Below, piece by piece: positions 22,801-30,496 of a stretch of DNA of 64,000 nucleotides (its first letter is position 1; each line of letters begins with the position of its first letter). The position numbers were made by a program, and so were the translations under genes. The stretch is from assembly GCA_015680685.1 (NCBI GenBank), contig MNCI01017986.1:210831-274830 (forward strand), given 5' to 3'. The notes under the pieces were generated by a model, which saw nothing but the letters and a program-made list of their open reading frames with translations, was not told where the DNA came from and did no database searches. Source of the stretch: Gnetum montanum. Taxonomy: Eukaryota > Streptophyta > Gnetopsida > Gnetales > Gnetaceae.

Positions 22801-23687
22801 GTAGAGTTTATAAGGGGCAAGGTAACGGAAAAGAGTAATGGAAGCAAAAGGTACTGACCTGGGTGGTCTGTTTGAACATCATCCTCGGCAGTTTTAAATT
22901 GTGGCCAGCATCAACCATGTTTCAGGCAAGAAAACTGTGCATATCGATCTCTGATCTGATATGACCCAGAGTCATTCCCTGCACATGGTTCATGCTAGCC
23001 ATAATCTGGAACTGCTCATTGCAAATGTTTTCTGAGCAAACTCCTGTAGCCAGTGTATTGGTGTATATTTGCTGAATTCTTGGCCCTTGTTTTTTTATCT
23101 TTTTAATTGTTTGGTCAAACCAGATGCATAGACTGCTGGAAATCTACTTCTTTTCTGTGAAATTGTGAAAATGCCCATTTTTTCTGCTGGTTTTCGAGCT
23201 GGAAATAATCCAAGCGAAACATTTTTTTTAAAAAAGTTGCAGTAAAAGCGAACGAGTTCTTTCCAATTTACCAGGAAAAATAACTCATAATGCTTATAAA
23301 GTTAACCTCTTTGACACCATATCTAGTTTCAGCGTTTTTAATATCGTAGATTTGATCACGTCCTTTTGGCATAGTTGATTCCATGCAGTTAGGAGGAGTC
23401 AAATATATTAAGCAAGGCTCGGAGGATTCGAAAAGCAACTAAGCTGTTGAATTATTCTTCCGGAACTTAAAAGCAACCCAGAAATCTTTGGTCTGTTGAA
23501 GCAGTAGTGTGCCTGAAAATGTTATATGCATGCAAGAACAGGAGTTGTCAAAGTGGGGGATTGAATCCCTAACTAACTTTGTATTTCTGCATGAAAAATT
23601 AAGTGTTCCAATGGGAAGGAGATGCAAAAATTCCTTAATCCATTACTGTGAAGTCCGTATTCCTGTGAATTGTGAGAAGTGAGAGTG
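19871..23687. other. AT-rich intergenic DNA, no supported gene
   Basis: No open frame longer than 91 codons and none with recognisable motifs. It holds one tRNA-like SINE head (20351-20433) and a TTTC microsatellite at about 21716-21738. The stretch 21830-23640 is less AT-rich and could be an old gene margin, but I see no exon with protein-like content. Confidence 0.4.
20351..20433 (+). repeat. tRNA-derived SINE-like head
   Basis: An A-box-like TAAGTGGTTAGCTC is followed about 45 bp later by a B-box-like GGGTTTCAACACC. A complete tRNA cloverleaf is not formed and no CCA-proximal stem pairs well, so a decayed SINE is more likely than a tRNA gene. Confidence 0.35.
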
Positions 23688-23692
23688 TCATT
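23688..23692. repeat. Target-site duplication TCATT, left copy
   Basis: TCATT precedes the copia LTR start TGTTAGCAG and recurs at 26939-26943 after the last LTR. The whole three-LTR structure is therefore flanked by one duplication. Confidence 0.85.
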
Positions 23693-24191
23693 TGTTAGCA
23701 GATCTGGCAGCGAAATATGAAATGAGATGAAAATAAAGAGCAATTGAACCAAAGATAATTGCAGAAAATAATCTTATTATGAGCGATGGAAAGAACAAGC
23801 ATCTCTCTTCATCACACAGAGAGAACAAGAATAAACCTCTCTCTCATGCAATGTGGAAATAACCGGGTTCTCTCTTCATCACATGGAGAGAACAAGAAGA
23901 AACCTCTCTCTCATGCAATGTGAGAATTCTCCCACTCTTGTCTTTCTCCTGCTTTTTATAACAGATCCCAGGGCAGACTTAAATAGCCACATCCGGGTTA
24001 CAAAATTGGAAACATCTAAAAATTAACCAAGGTATAACTTCACAATACGTTTAGAAGTCTTATGTTATTTTTAGGGAAAATTCCAAAACTATCGGACCAT
24101 AGAAATGGAAAGTGTGGAAAGTGTAGTTCCTAATAAGCAACTGCTAATTCATTACTGTGATCTACCGCTTCACAGTTCGTTGTTTCCAACA
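23693..24191 (-). repeat. Copia LTR A (3' LTR)
   Basis: 499 bp, TGTTAGCAG to CCAACA, nearly identical to LTR C. Within it a segment of about 60 bp beginning CTCTCTTCATCACA is repeated (about 23803 and 23871), giving two copies of 'CCTCTCTCTCATGCAATGTG'. This internal repeat is also present in LTRs B and C. Confidence 0.88.
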
Positions 24192-24205
24192 ATCTCCCAC
24201 TTGGA
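24192..24205 (-). other. Polypurine tract of the copia element
   Basis: On the minus strand this reads CCAAGTGGGAGAT, directly before LTR A. The CAAGTGGGAGAT form is typical of plant copia elements. Confidence 0.7.
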
Positions 24206-24266
24206 GATTTTGATTGACGATCAATCATATCTCCACACCATCCTTTCTACCATCTTTTCTACCTTG

Positions 24267-24860
24267 TCATTCATTGTTGCTTATGTTGAGCAGTGACACT
24301 GAGAGAAACCTCTCTGCAAGCGGAGGTGGTACCAGCGGTGGACCAGATGGCCTTGCCCTTCCACCAACTTGCCAGAATACCACTCCACCACAGAAAACCG
24401 CCAAACAAGCCCTTGGAAACCTCGTCGCCAAAATCCTGCCGATCGTCGCCAACTTCGACGTCATCGCCTGTGGCTGCTTCCCGGCCGACCATGACCATGA
24501 TACGGACCACGACAGCAAGCGCATGTGCCCCAGCGCTGCTGCTCCTGCCACGGGCGACTCCAGGAGCACCTTTCGGGCACGCCGGATGTAGGGTTCCACT
24601 GCGGAACGCCTGCTTCCTAGGTCGAGGGTGCACAGGACGACGTCCATGTGCTTGTGGCCTAGGCGGACCTACTCCAGGCCATCGCGGATGGCGTTGCACA
24701 CATCCAGGGCCTTCAGCCCCTTGTCCATGAAGTCCGTTGTCCATGAAGTCCGCCACAGCGTGCGAGCGTGGCCCCACACGCAGCATGCCCAGCACCCGGA
24801 ACTGGGCCTCCACCTCCAGGAACACGCCCTCAGACCAGCCTTGGCAATTTCCGTTTTCAT
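24267..24860 (-). pseudogene. Captured plant gene fragment, ROH1/BYPASS1-like (DUF793)
   Basis: Minus-strand translation shows 'FMDKGLKALDVCNAIRDGLE', one TAG (24669-24671), then 'VRLGHKHMDVVLCTLDLGSR' and 'YIRRARKVLLE'. From family knowledge this order (a KALDVCNA helix, an IRRA(K/R)KAL helix, then a Trp/Ser-rich region, here 'LSWSVSWSWSAGKQ') is that of DUF793 proteins of the ROH1/BYPASS1-like group. The segment is much richer in G and C than the copia parts around it. A 16-bp tandem duplication (24721-24736/24737-24752) shifts the frame from the upstream 'GVFLEVEAQFRVLGMLRVG' piece. No intron is evident, which fits capture from an mRNA. It cannot encode the full parent protein. Confidence 0.6.
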
Positions 24861-25248
24861 CGCTGGTCGTGCCTGCGGGTGCAGTCCTCAGCTCTTCATC
24901 GTCTGCATCTACGTCCTCCTTTGCTGCTTCTGATGTGCGAAACTTAAATATGTGTTGCTTAGTAGTAACACAATGCTCACAAAATGGTAAATATACCGAA
25001 TTGAGCCCAGGAAGGAGTTTCTGATCAGAGAGAATCTGCAAACCTTGTTCTGACATATGACCAAGGTTTTGATGCCACAACATCATTGATTCTTCTCCTA
25101 AACTAGTTGATGCAACAGAAGACTCTCCCACTTGATGTGTGTTCCCCATAAGCATGCACAGATTTGCAGCAACCTTTTCTGCCTTCTTTTCATTCCACAA
25201 TGTGAAGTCGCTTCCATTGAACTTCTCTATTTCGTATTTGCCAACCAT
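24271..25248 (-). pseudogene. Copia internal unit 1: gag start fused to pre-integrase and captured sequence
   Basis: ATG at 25248-25246 gives 'MVGKYEIEKFNGSDFTLW', the usual copia gag N-terminus. It jumps to 'LWHQNLGHMSEQGLQILSD...FCEHC', the GAG-pre-integrase zinc region (H-x4-H and C-x2-C), so most of gag and the protease are deleted. The frame stays open for 325 codons to a stop at 24271, but its later half reads the captured segment partly out of its original frame. It may be transcribed from LTR B/C; a functional product is unlikely. Confidence 0.65.
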
Positions 25249-25304
25249 TTTGAAAAATTTGTATACACGATCTGCAACACTTCCACGGACTATGAACCTG
25301 GATG

Positions 25305-25316
25305 CTCCGATACTAG
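25305..25316 (-). other. Degenerate PBS of copia unit 1
   Basis: The minus strand reads TAGTATCGGAGC next to LTR B, against TGGTATCAGAGC in unit 2. Two changes would weaken pairing with the initiator methionine tRNA. Confidence 0.65.
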
Positions 25317-25576
25317 TGTTAGCAGATCTAGCAGCGAAATATGAAATGAGATGAAAATAAAGAGCAATTGAACCAAAGATAATTGCAGAAAATAATCTTA
25401 TTATGAGCGATGGAAAGAACAAGCATCTCTCTTCATCACACGGAGAGAACAAGAATAAACCTCTCTCTCATGCAATGTGGAAATAACCGGGTTCTCTCTT
25501 CATCACATGGAGAGAACAAGAAGAAACCTCTCTCTCATGCAATGTGAGAATTCTCCCACTCTTGTCTTTCTCATGC
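25317..25576 (-). repeat. Copia LTR B, truncated and internal
   Basis: It starts TGTTAGCAGATCTAGC and follows LTRs A and C to TTTCTCATGCT at about 25576. The remaining about 235 bp are missing and captured GC-rich sequence of unit 2 begins at once. The junction lies within the LTR, so a recombination or template switch, not normal integration, joined the units. Confidence 0.8.
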
Positions 25577-26375
25577 TGAAACATCTGCCCGATCGCCCAC
25601 CAATCCGGCTCGATTTGAAGATGGACAGATTAATCTGGCACACCGCCCTGACCAGGGAATTCATCAGTAACTCGTTGATGCAGTCCACCAGGGCAAGCTG
25701 CTCGAGCCCAAGCTCGCCTTGCTTGAACCGCTCGACGCAACGAAGCTTCAGCTTCTCTGTGAGTGCCCAGCCATGCCCGTACTCACCAATCCCGACGAAA
25801 CCCATGACGGTCCTGTAATGGTCTAGGAGCTCCGCTGCGGCGAGTGAGCGTGGCCCCGCACGCAGAGCGCCCAGCACCCAGAACTGGGCCTGCACCTCCA
25901 GGAACACGCCCTCAAACCAGCCTTCGCCATTTCCGTTTTCATCGCTGGTCATGCCTGCGGATGCAGTCCTCATCTCTTCATGGTCTACGTCTGCGTCCGC
26001 CTCTGCCTCTTCTGATGTGCTAAACTTAAATCTGTGTTGCTTAGTAGTAACACAATCCTCACAAAATGGTAAATATACCGAATTGAGCCCAGGAAGTCGT
26101 GTCTGATCAGAGAAAATCTGCAAAACTTGTTCTGACATATGACCAAAGTTTTGATGCCACAACATCGTTGATTCTTCTCCTAAACTAGTTGATGCAATAG
26201 AAGACTCTCCCACTTGATGTGTGTTCCCCATAAGCATGCATAGATTTGCAGCAACCTTTTCTGCCTTCTTTTCATTACTCTTCTTTTCATTTCACAATGT
26301 GAAGTCGCTTCCATTGAACTCCCACAATGTGAAGTCGCTTCCATTGAACTTCTCTATTTCGTATTTGCCAACCAT
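25577..26375 (-). pseudogene. Copia internal unit 2 with a second captured sequence
   Basis: Same gag start (26375-26373) and GAG-pre-integrase piece ('LWHQNFGHMSEQVLQIFSD') as unit 1, and the same 'GVFLEVQAQFWVLGALRAG' segment. After 'LDHYRTVMGFVGIGEYG' the sequence differs from unit 1: 'KLKLRCVERFKQGELGLEQL' and 'INLSIFKSSRIGGRSGRC'. I do not recognise this second part; it is open, GC-rich and protein-like. A 30-bp in-frame tandem repeat (26293-26320 and 26323-26350) doubles the gag peptide 'FNGSDFTLW'. Confidence 0.6.
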
Positions 26376-26430
26376 TTTGAAAAATTTGTATACACGATCT
26401 GCAACACTTCCACGGACTATGAACCTGGAT

Positions 26431-26442
26431 GCTCTGATACCA
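26431..26442 (-). other. PBS of the copia element
   Basis: The minus strand reads TGGTATCAGAGC, the standard initiator-methionine-tRNA site of plant copia elements, one base inside LTR C. Confidence 0.85.
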
Positions 26443-26443
26443 C

Positions 26444-26938
26444 TGTTAGCAGATCTGGCAGCGAAATATGAAATGAGATGAAAATAAAGAGCAATTGAAC
26501 CAAAGATAATTGCAGAAAATAATCTTATTATGAGCGATGGAAAGAACAAGCATCTCTCTTCATCACACAGAGAGAACAAGAATAAACCTCTCTCTCATGC
26601 AATGTGGAAATAACCGGGTTCTCTCTTCATCACATGGAGAGAACAAGAAGAAACCTCTCTCTCATGCAATGTGAGAATTCTCCCACTCTTGTCTTTCTCA
26701 TGCTTTTTATAACAGATCCCAGGGCAAACTTAAATAGCCACATCCGGGTTACAAAATTGGAAACATCTAAAAATTAACCAAGGTATAACTTCACAATACG
26801 TTTAGAAGTCTTATGTTATTTTTAGGGAAAATTCCAAAACTATCGGACCATAGAAATGGAAAGTGTGGAAAGTGTAGTTCCTGAATAAGCAACTGCTAAT
26901 TCATTACTGTGATCTACCGCTTCACAGTGTTTTCAACA
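26444..26938 (-). repeat. Copia LTR C (5' LTR)
   Basis: 495 bp, TGTTAGCAG to TCAACA. It differs from LTR A by only a few changes and a short gap near the end (CAGTGTTTTCAACA against CAGTTCGTTGTTTCCAACA). TCATT follows at 26939-26943. Confidence 0.88.
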
Positions 26939-26943
26939 TCATT

Positions 26944-27421
26944 GAGGAGAGGGATCTTCTTGGAATATGAGATCTTCAAATTATAACACATAGAAAAACA
27001 AGAAGGTTTTTGCTTTAATTGTCGAAGAAGCGTTACAAAGAGTATGTAGCAGCATAGGCTAAGAAAAAATAAACGTTATTTATTATTATTATTATTATTA
27101 TTATTTAAATTTGATGTGAATGGTAATGCAATAATTTCTTTAACTTTTCCTTTTGTCTTATGTTATTGATTAGAATCATTTTTGCAAATATTTTAGATGT
27201 TGCAGAAAATATGTATGTAGAAGCATAAACCTTAGGAAATTACCATTGAAGGTTGCACTAAGTTAAAGCTACATTTTCAATTAATCAATGCTTCATGCTT
27301 CGATTTTGCATGTTTAGTTTCATGTTTATTTTGCTTTTCCATTGTTAGTTAATCATGAGAATTGTCTTCGCTGGGACCTAACTCCCATGCCATGCATGCT
27401 CATTGTGTGAAATGGATGACC
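26944..27421. other. AT-rich intergenic DNA with TTA microsatellite
   Basis: No supported frame. A (TTA)n run of about nine units lies at 27076-27104. Confidence 0.5.
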
Positions 27422-27426
27422 ATCAT

Positions 27427-28255
27427 TGATGAGACGTGACATGCACTGGGCCGCGATATCGCGTCTTCTCCTGCGATATCGAGTACGCGATATCGCGCCC
27501 CGCCGCCATTTCTATAAATAAGAGGAGGCACTCCCCTTATTTCCCAATCCTGCCTAGTGTAGCGAAGCTCTGGCAGATTGATCACTTCAGAGTTAGAATT
27601 TTTCCCCATGTGCCCGCAGTAGGAGTCCTAGAGTGAACAGCTCTTTATTCGAGCAGCTTGTAACCTGAACCCAAGTTGTGTTCGGCAATAAAGACGAACT
27701 TGTTTGGATAAACCTTGCAGCACGTGGTTTCATTTATTGCTTTCATTTACTGCTTTCCTAGTGCGTTCAAGTATGACTTGATTACGAGCGTCTACGGACA
27801 TGTACGGCTAGTCAAGGAATCGGCTGCTTATCACACGTAGGCTAAATAGGTGCCTCAGTACGACCACTTCGAGCACTTGCGTTACGTGTGGTGATCCCAG
27901 TAACGATTAGCGTTTGGTAAGCTGCAGTTGCATAGTTCAGGGTGTGTCCGACAAATGGGAACGGATGCTGACGCTAGTTAATTTAGACTTAGATCTCTAG
28001 TTAGAGTTAGCTTAGTTTCTCAACCCTTTCTCCTGGTAGCATAGAAGATAAGCCGAAAATACCAAAAAAATCACATACCTCAGACTTGCTTAACCATACA
28101 CCGTGACACATACAAGCAAGCCTGGGAAGACAACGAACGATTAACCCCAAGTGTTTCTTGTGGCGTTAAGGCATTTAGTCTGCGGAGTTCGACCGGATCA
28201 TGCGTGCACGCTCGTATTCGTATGGTGGAGTGTAGGGGTACCTCGCCACTCATCA
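27427..28255 (+). repeat. Solo LTR of the Athila-like group
   Basis: 829 bp, TGATGAGACG to CACTCATCA, with no PBS, PPT or internal sequence on either side. Both flanks carry ATCAT (27422-27426 and 28256-28260), so it arose by LTR-LTR recombination of a complete insertion. The GATATC array (27453-27500) precedes TATAAATA at 27513-27520, and AATAAAGAC lies at about 27687. Confidence 0.9.
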
Positions 28256-28260
28256 ATCAT

Positions 28261-28931
28261 TAATCTTGCTTATGTGTTCCTCAATGCTACCCAAGAACAT
28301 TTATTCAAATAAAATAAAATAAAATAAACAATTTCAATCTTAGCTAAGGAGACAAATAGTGGTATGCACTACCAATATCAAGTGAGAGATATGGTATGAA
28401 TAAATACTTAAAGTTTTTTGCAAAACCAAGCTTTCACAATGGACTATGATGCATGCATGTAGTTAGTTAAGGAAAAAAAATTTTAACAATATTTACCCCC
28501 AACACATACAACCAAATTATAACTTTATAACCCATAACTTGAAGAGTTTAAATCAAGAGTCTTACCACTAGGCTAATTCTTCATTGTTATCAATTAGTGA
28601 ATGAGAACTAGATGATTATATGAACCCCCTAGGCATATAGGGGTTATTGATTAGTGAACAAGTTTTGTTATGTGACCCTTTGTTGGAACCAAAACTAGAA
28701 GATTATATATACCCCTTAGACATTCTAGCCAACAAAAAACTTTTGTATAAATTAAGGATAACTTTATGATTCAATGATACCCATTGGAATTGAACCAATA
28801 ACAAATTAAGAGTTTCACCACCAGACTAACACCTCATTGTTAAAGGAGATGAGTAGAGTGCTTTTTTTTTTTTTTTGGAAGAAGTCAAATGAGGAAAAGT
28901 ACCATTAGCCTTGTTCTCTTACATATTCTAT
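28261..28931. other. Intergenic DNA with two tRNA-like SINE heads
   Basis: AT-rich, no frame. On the minus strand, 28540-28586 (ATTAGCCTAGTGGTAAGACT) and 28780-28839 (GGTGTTAGTCTGGTGGTGAA, then GGTTCAATTCC) look like heads of one SINE family, also seen at 55548-55625 (+). A T-tract of 17 lies at 28862-28878. Confidence 0.4.
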
Positions 28932-28950
28932 CTTATTTTTCATGTTCTCA
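28932..28950. repeat. 19-bp LINE target-site duplication, left copy
   Basis: CTTATTTTTCATGTTCTCA is repeated exactly at 34614-34632. A perfect duplication of this length is the mark of target-primed reverse transcription and indicates a young insertion. Confidence 0.9.
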
Positions 28951-29410
28951 ATGTTCAAATTTTCTTATTACTGGCATAAGGGGGGAGATGAAAAAGTAGC
29001 CGTTTTTTTTTTCTTTCTCCGCCGTTGCAGCTGCGTTCCCGTTTCACGACGACGCCGCGGCGGACACTGATGTAGCGCATCTTCACGGCGAGGCTCAGCG
29101 TGGCATTCATGCTCAGCACCTCCTTCACCGGTTCCTGGTACCAGTGTCAGAACTGTTCTAACGCGCAAATCTCTGCATCGGCCGTTGGGATTTCTGCTCC
29201 TGTTTTGAAGCTTTTTGAGTTCTGAACGCGGCGTACAACCCGCTGGCAGATCCGGCCCTGCTCAGGGCTGATTCCGCCCCTGCTCAGGGCAGATCTGTCA
29301 GTTCCGGCTTTGCTCATCACGGTTGCGGTGGTTTCAAGAGGGTTTCCAGAGTCCTGGTTGCAGATCGGTGTTAGGAATGCGCGCGCCGTAGGCGTGGGCA
29401 AGTCACAAAG
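28951..29410 (+). promoter_or_regulatory. 5' untranslated/promoter region of the LINE
   Basis: After about 30 AT-rich bases and AAGGGGGGAGATG, the sequence becomes G+C-rich, with a short repeat CCCTGCTCAGGGC(T/A)GATTC-like at about 29255-29295. In L1-type LINEs the internal promoter lies here. No TATA box is seen. Confidence 0.5.
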
Positions 29411-30496
29411 ATGGATTCATCAGCTTCTGCATTTCCCCAGGGAAGTTCATCTGCCTCACCTTCACTTGATTTTCTTTACCCAGATGATCTTTTTGAAGCA
29501 GTCTCTAAAGATTTCACATCTCGGTTTCTGTATTTGCAAATTGTGGGGTTTTTACCACGGTCCCCAAGTTTAAACTCTCAAGTCCACAGCCTCCTTCAGC
29601 CCCATGGCATTCAGGTTTCTCACGCTCGTTACTACGCTCGTCATTTCATTTTGGTAGAATTATCTGACGCTTCCCAGGTCGAAACGGCTCTCTCAAAAAA
29701 AAATTTTCCAACTAGAAATGCAACCCTTATCGCACGCCCCTGGAGTTTTGACTTTAATGTCAATGACCCCGCTTTTAATATAATTCCTTGTTACATAGAA
29801 CTGCCCAACCTTCCACACATTTTCTCCCCGGTTGAGAGGGACATAGTTAGCACCCTGGGCCCTATTATTTCCGATCATTGTAAGGCGATCAATGGAACTC
29901 AAATTCGACGTTACTGTATTGAACTGGATATAGCCCGTCGGAAGACCTCATTAAACCTCGGTGCTGGTGGAAAAATCTTTACCCAAAAAGTGGACTATTT
30001 TTACCTTCCAAACTCATGTAGCTATTGTCACAGGGCCGAGCATCATATCTCGGTGTGTCCCATCCTAACCAGGAAAAAACAATCAGTAGCCTCTCAAAAG
30101 ACTGGTTCCCTAGTCACACCACTAGTCGGCCCATCCTCCGTACCCTTCAAATTCGGATCTCCTCTCCCAACATCTCCTAAATCCTCCTCTCAACCTAGTC
30201 GCTCCAAGCTCCAGAAACAACAGTCAGGTACTCACACCTCCACCCAGGTCATCCCTTCAAACGTTGTCAAGAACTCATTCTCGGAGGATGAGTTCGTGGT
30301 GGCCAGTGGTAGAAAACGAGTCAAAGCTTCCCTTCGTTCTACTTCTACCTCCACCTCCTCTTCACTAGACACTTCCATGGCCCTTGTCCCCACCAACAAC
30401 TCCTTTGCCCTCCTGTCAGGAACAAAGGAAACTGATACTTCGACTCCCAAACCTTTGGTTACCCTCCCATCCAACCCACCCCTGGTTTCCTCATGA
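29411..30496 (+). CDS. LINE ORF1: nucleic-acid-binding protein with zinc knuckle
   Basis: 361 codons. Residues about 35-170 look like the DUF4283-type domain of plant LINE ORF1 and Gag-like proteins ('VGFLPRSPSLNSQVHSLL', 'ARHFILVELSD', 'ATLIARPWSFDFN'). A CCHC knuckle follows at about residue 200 (CSYCHRAEHHISVC; C-x2-C-x4-H-x4-C). The C-terminal third is Ser/Thr/Pro-rich and basic. The family role is to coat the element RNA and form the ribonucleoprotein. The start ATG at 29411 (CAAAGATGG) has a good plant context. The stop TGA overlaps the ORF2 start in ATGA. Confidence 0.88.
   Translation: MDSSASAFPQGSSSASPSLDFLYPDDLFEAVSKDFTSRFLYLQIVGFLPRSPSLNSQVHSLLQPHGIQVSHARYYARHFILVELSDASQVETALSKKNFPTRNATLIARPWSFDFNVNDPAFNIIPCYIELPNLPHIFSPVERDIVSTLGPIISDHCKAINGTQIRRYCIELDIARRKTSLNLGAGGKIFTQKVDYFYLPNSCSYCHRAEHHISVCPILTRKKQSVASQKTGSLVTPLVGPSSVPFKFGSPLPTSPKSSSQPSRSKLQKQQSGTHTSTQVIPSNVVKNSFSEDEFVVASGRKRVKASLRSTSTSTSSSLDTSMALVPTNNSFALLSGTKETDTSTPKPLVTLPSNPPLVSS

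Larger units (their letters stand above)
23693..26938 (-). mobile_element. Compound Ty1/copia element with three LTRs and captured host sequence
   Basis: Minus-strand order: LTR C (26444-26938), methionine-tRNA PBS, internal unit 2, truncated LTR B (25317 to about 25576), internal unit 1, PPT, LTR A (23693-24191). A single TCATT duplication flanks it. Each unit keeps only the gag start, a GAG-pre-integrase piece and a GC-rich segment of non-copia origin. Integrase core, RT and RNase H are gone. It is a non-autonomous derivative, apparently mobilised or rearranged as one block. Confidence 0.85.

Noticed and set aside
24293-25344. Several plus-strand frames opposite the captured copia segment
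   Set aside because: They are shadows of the GC-rich captured minus-strand sequence; only the minus-strand reading shows family motifs.
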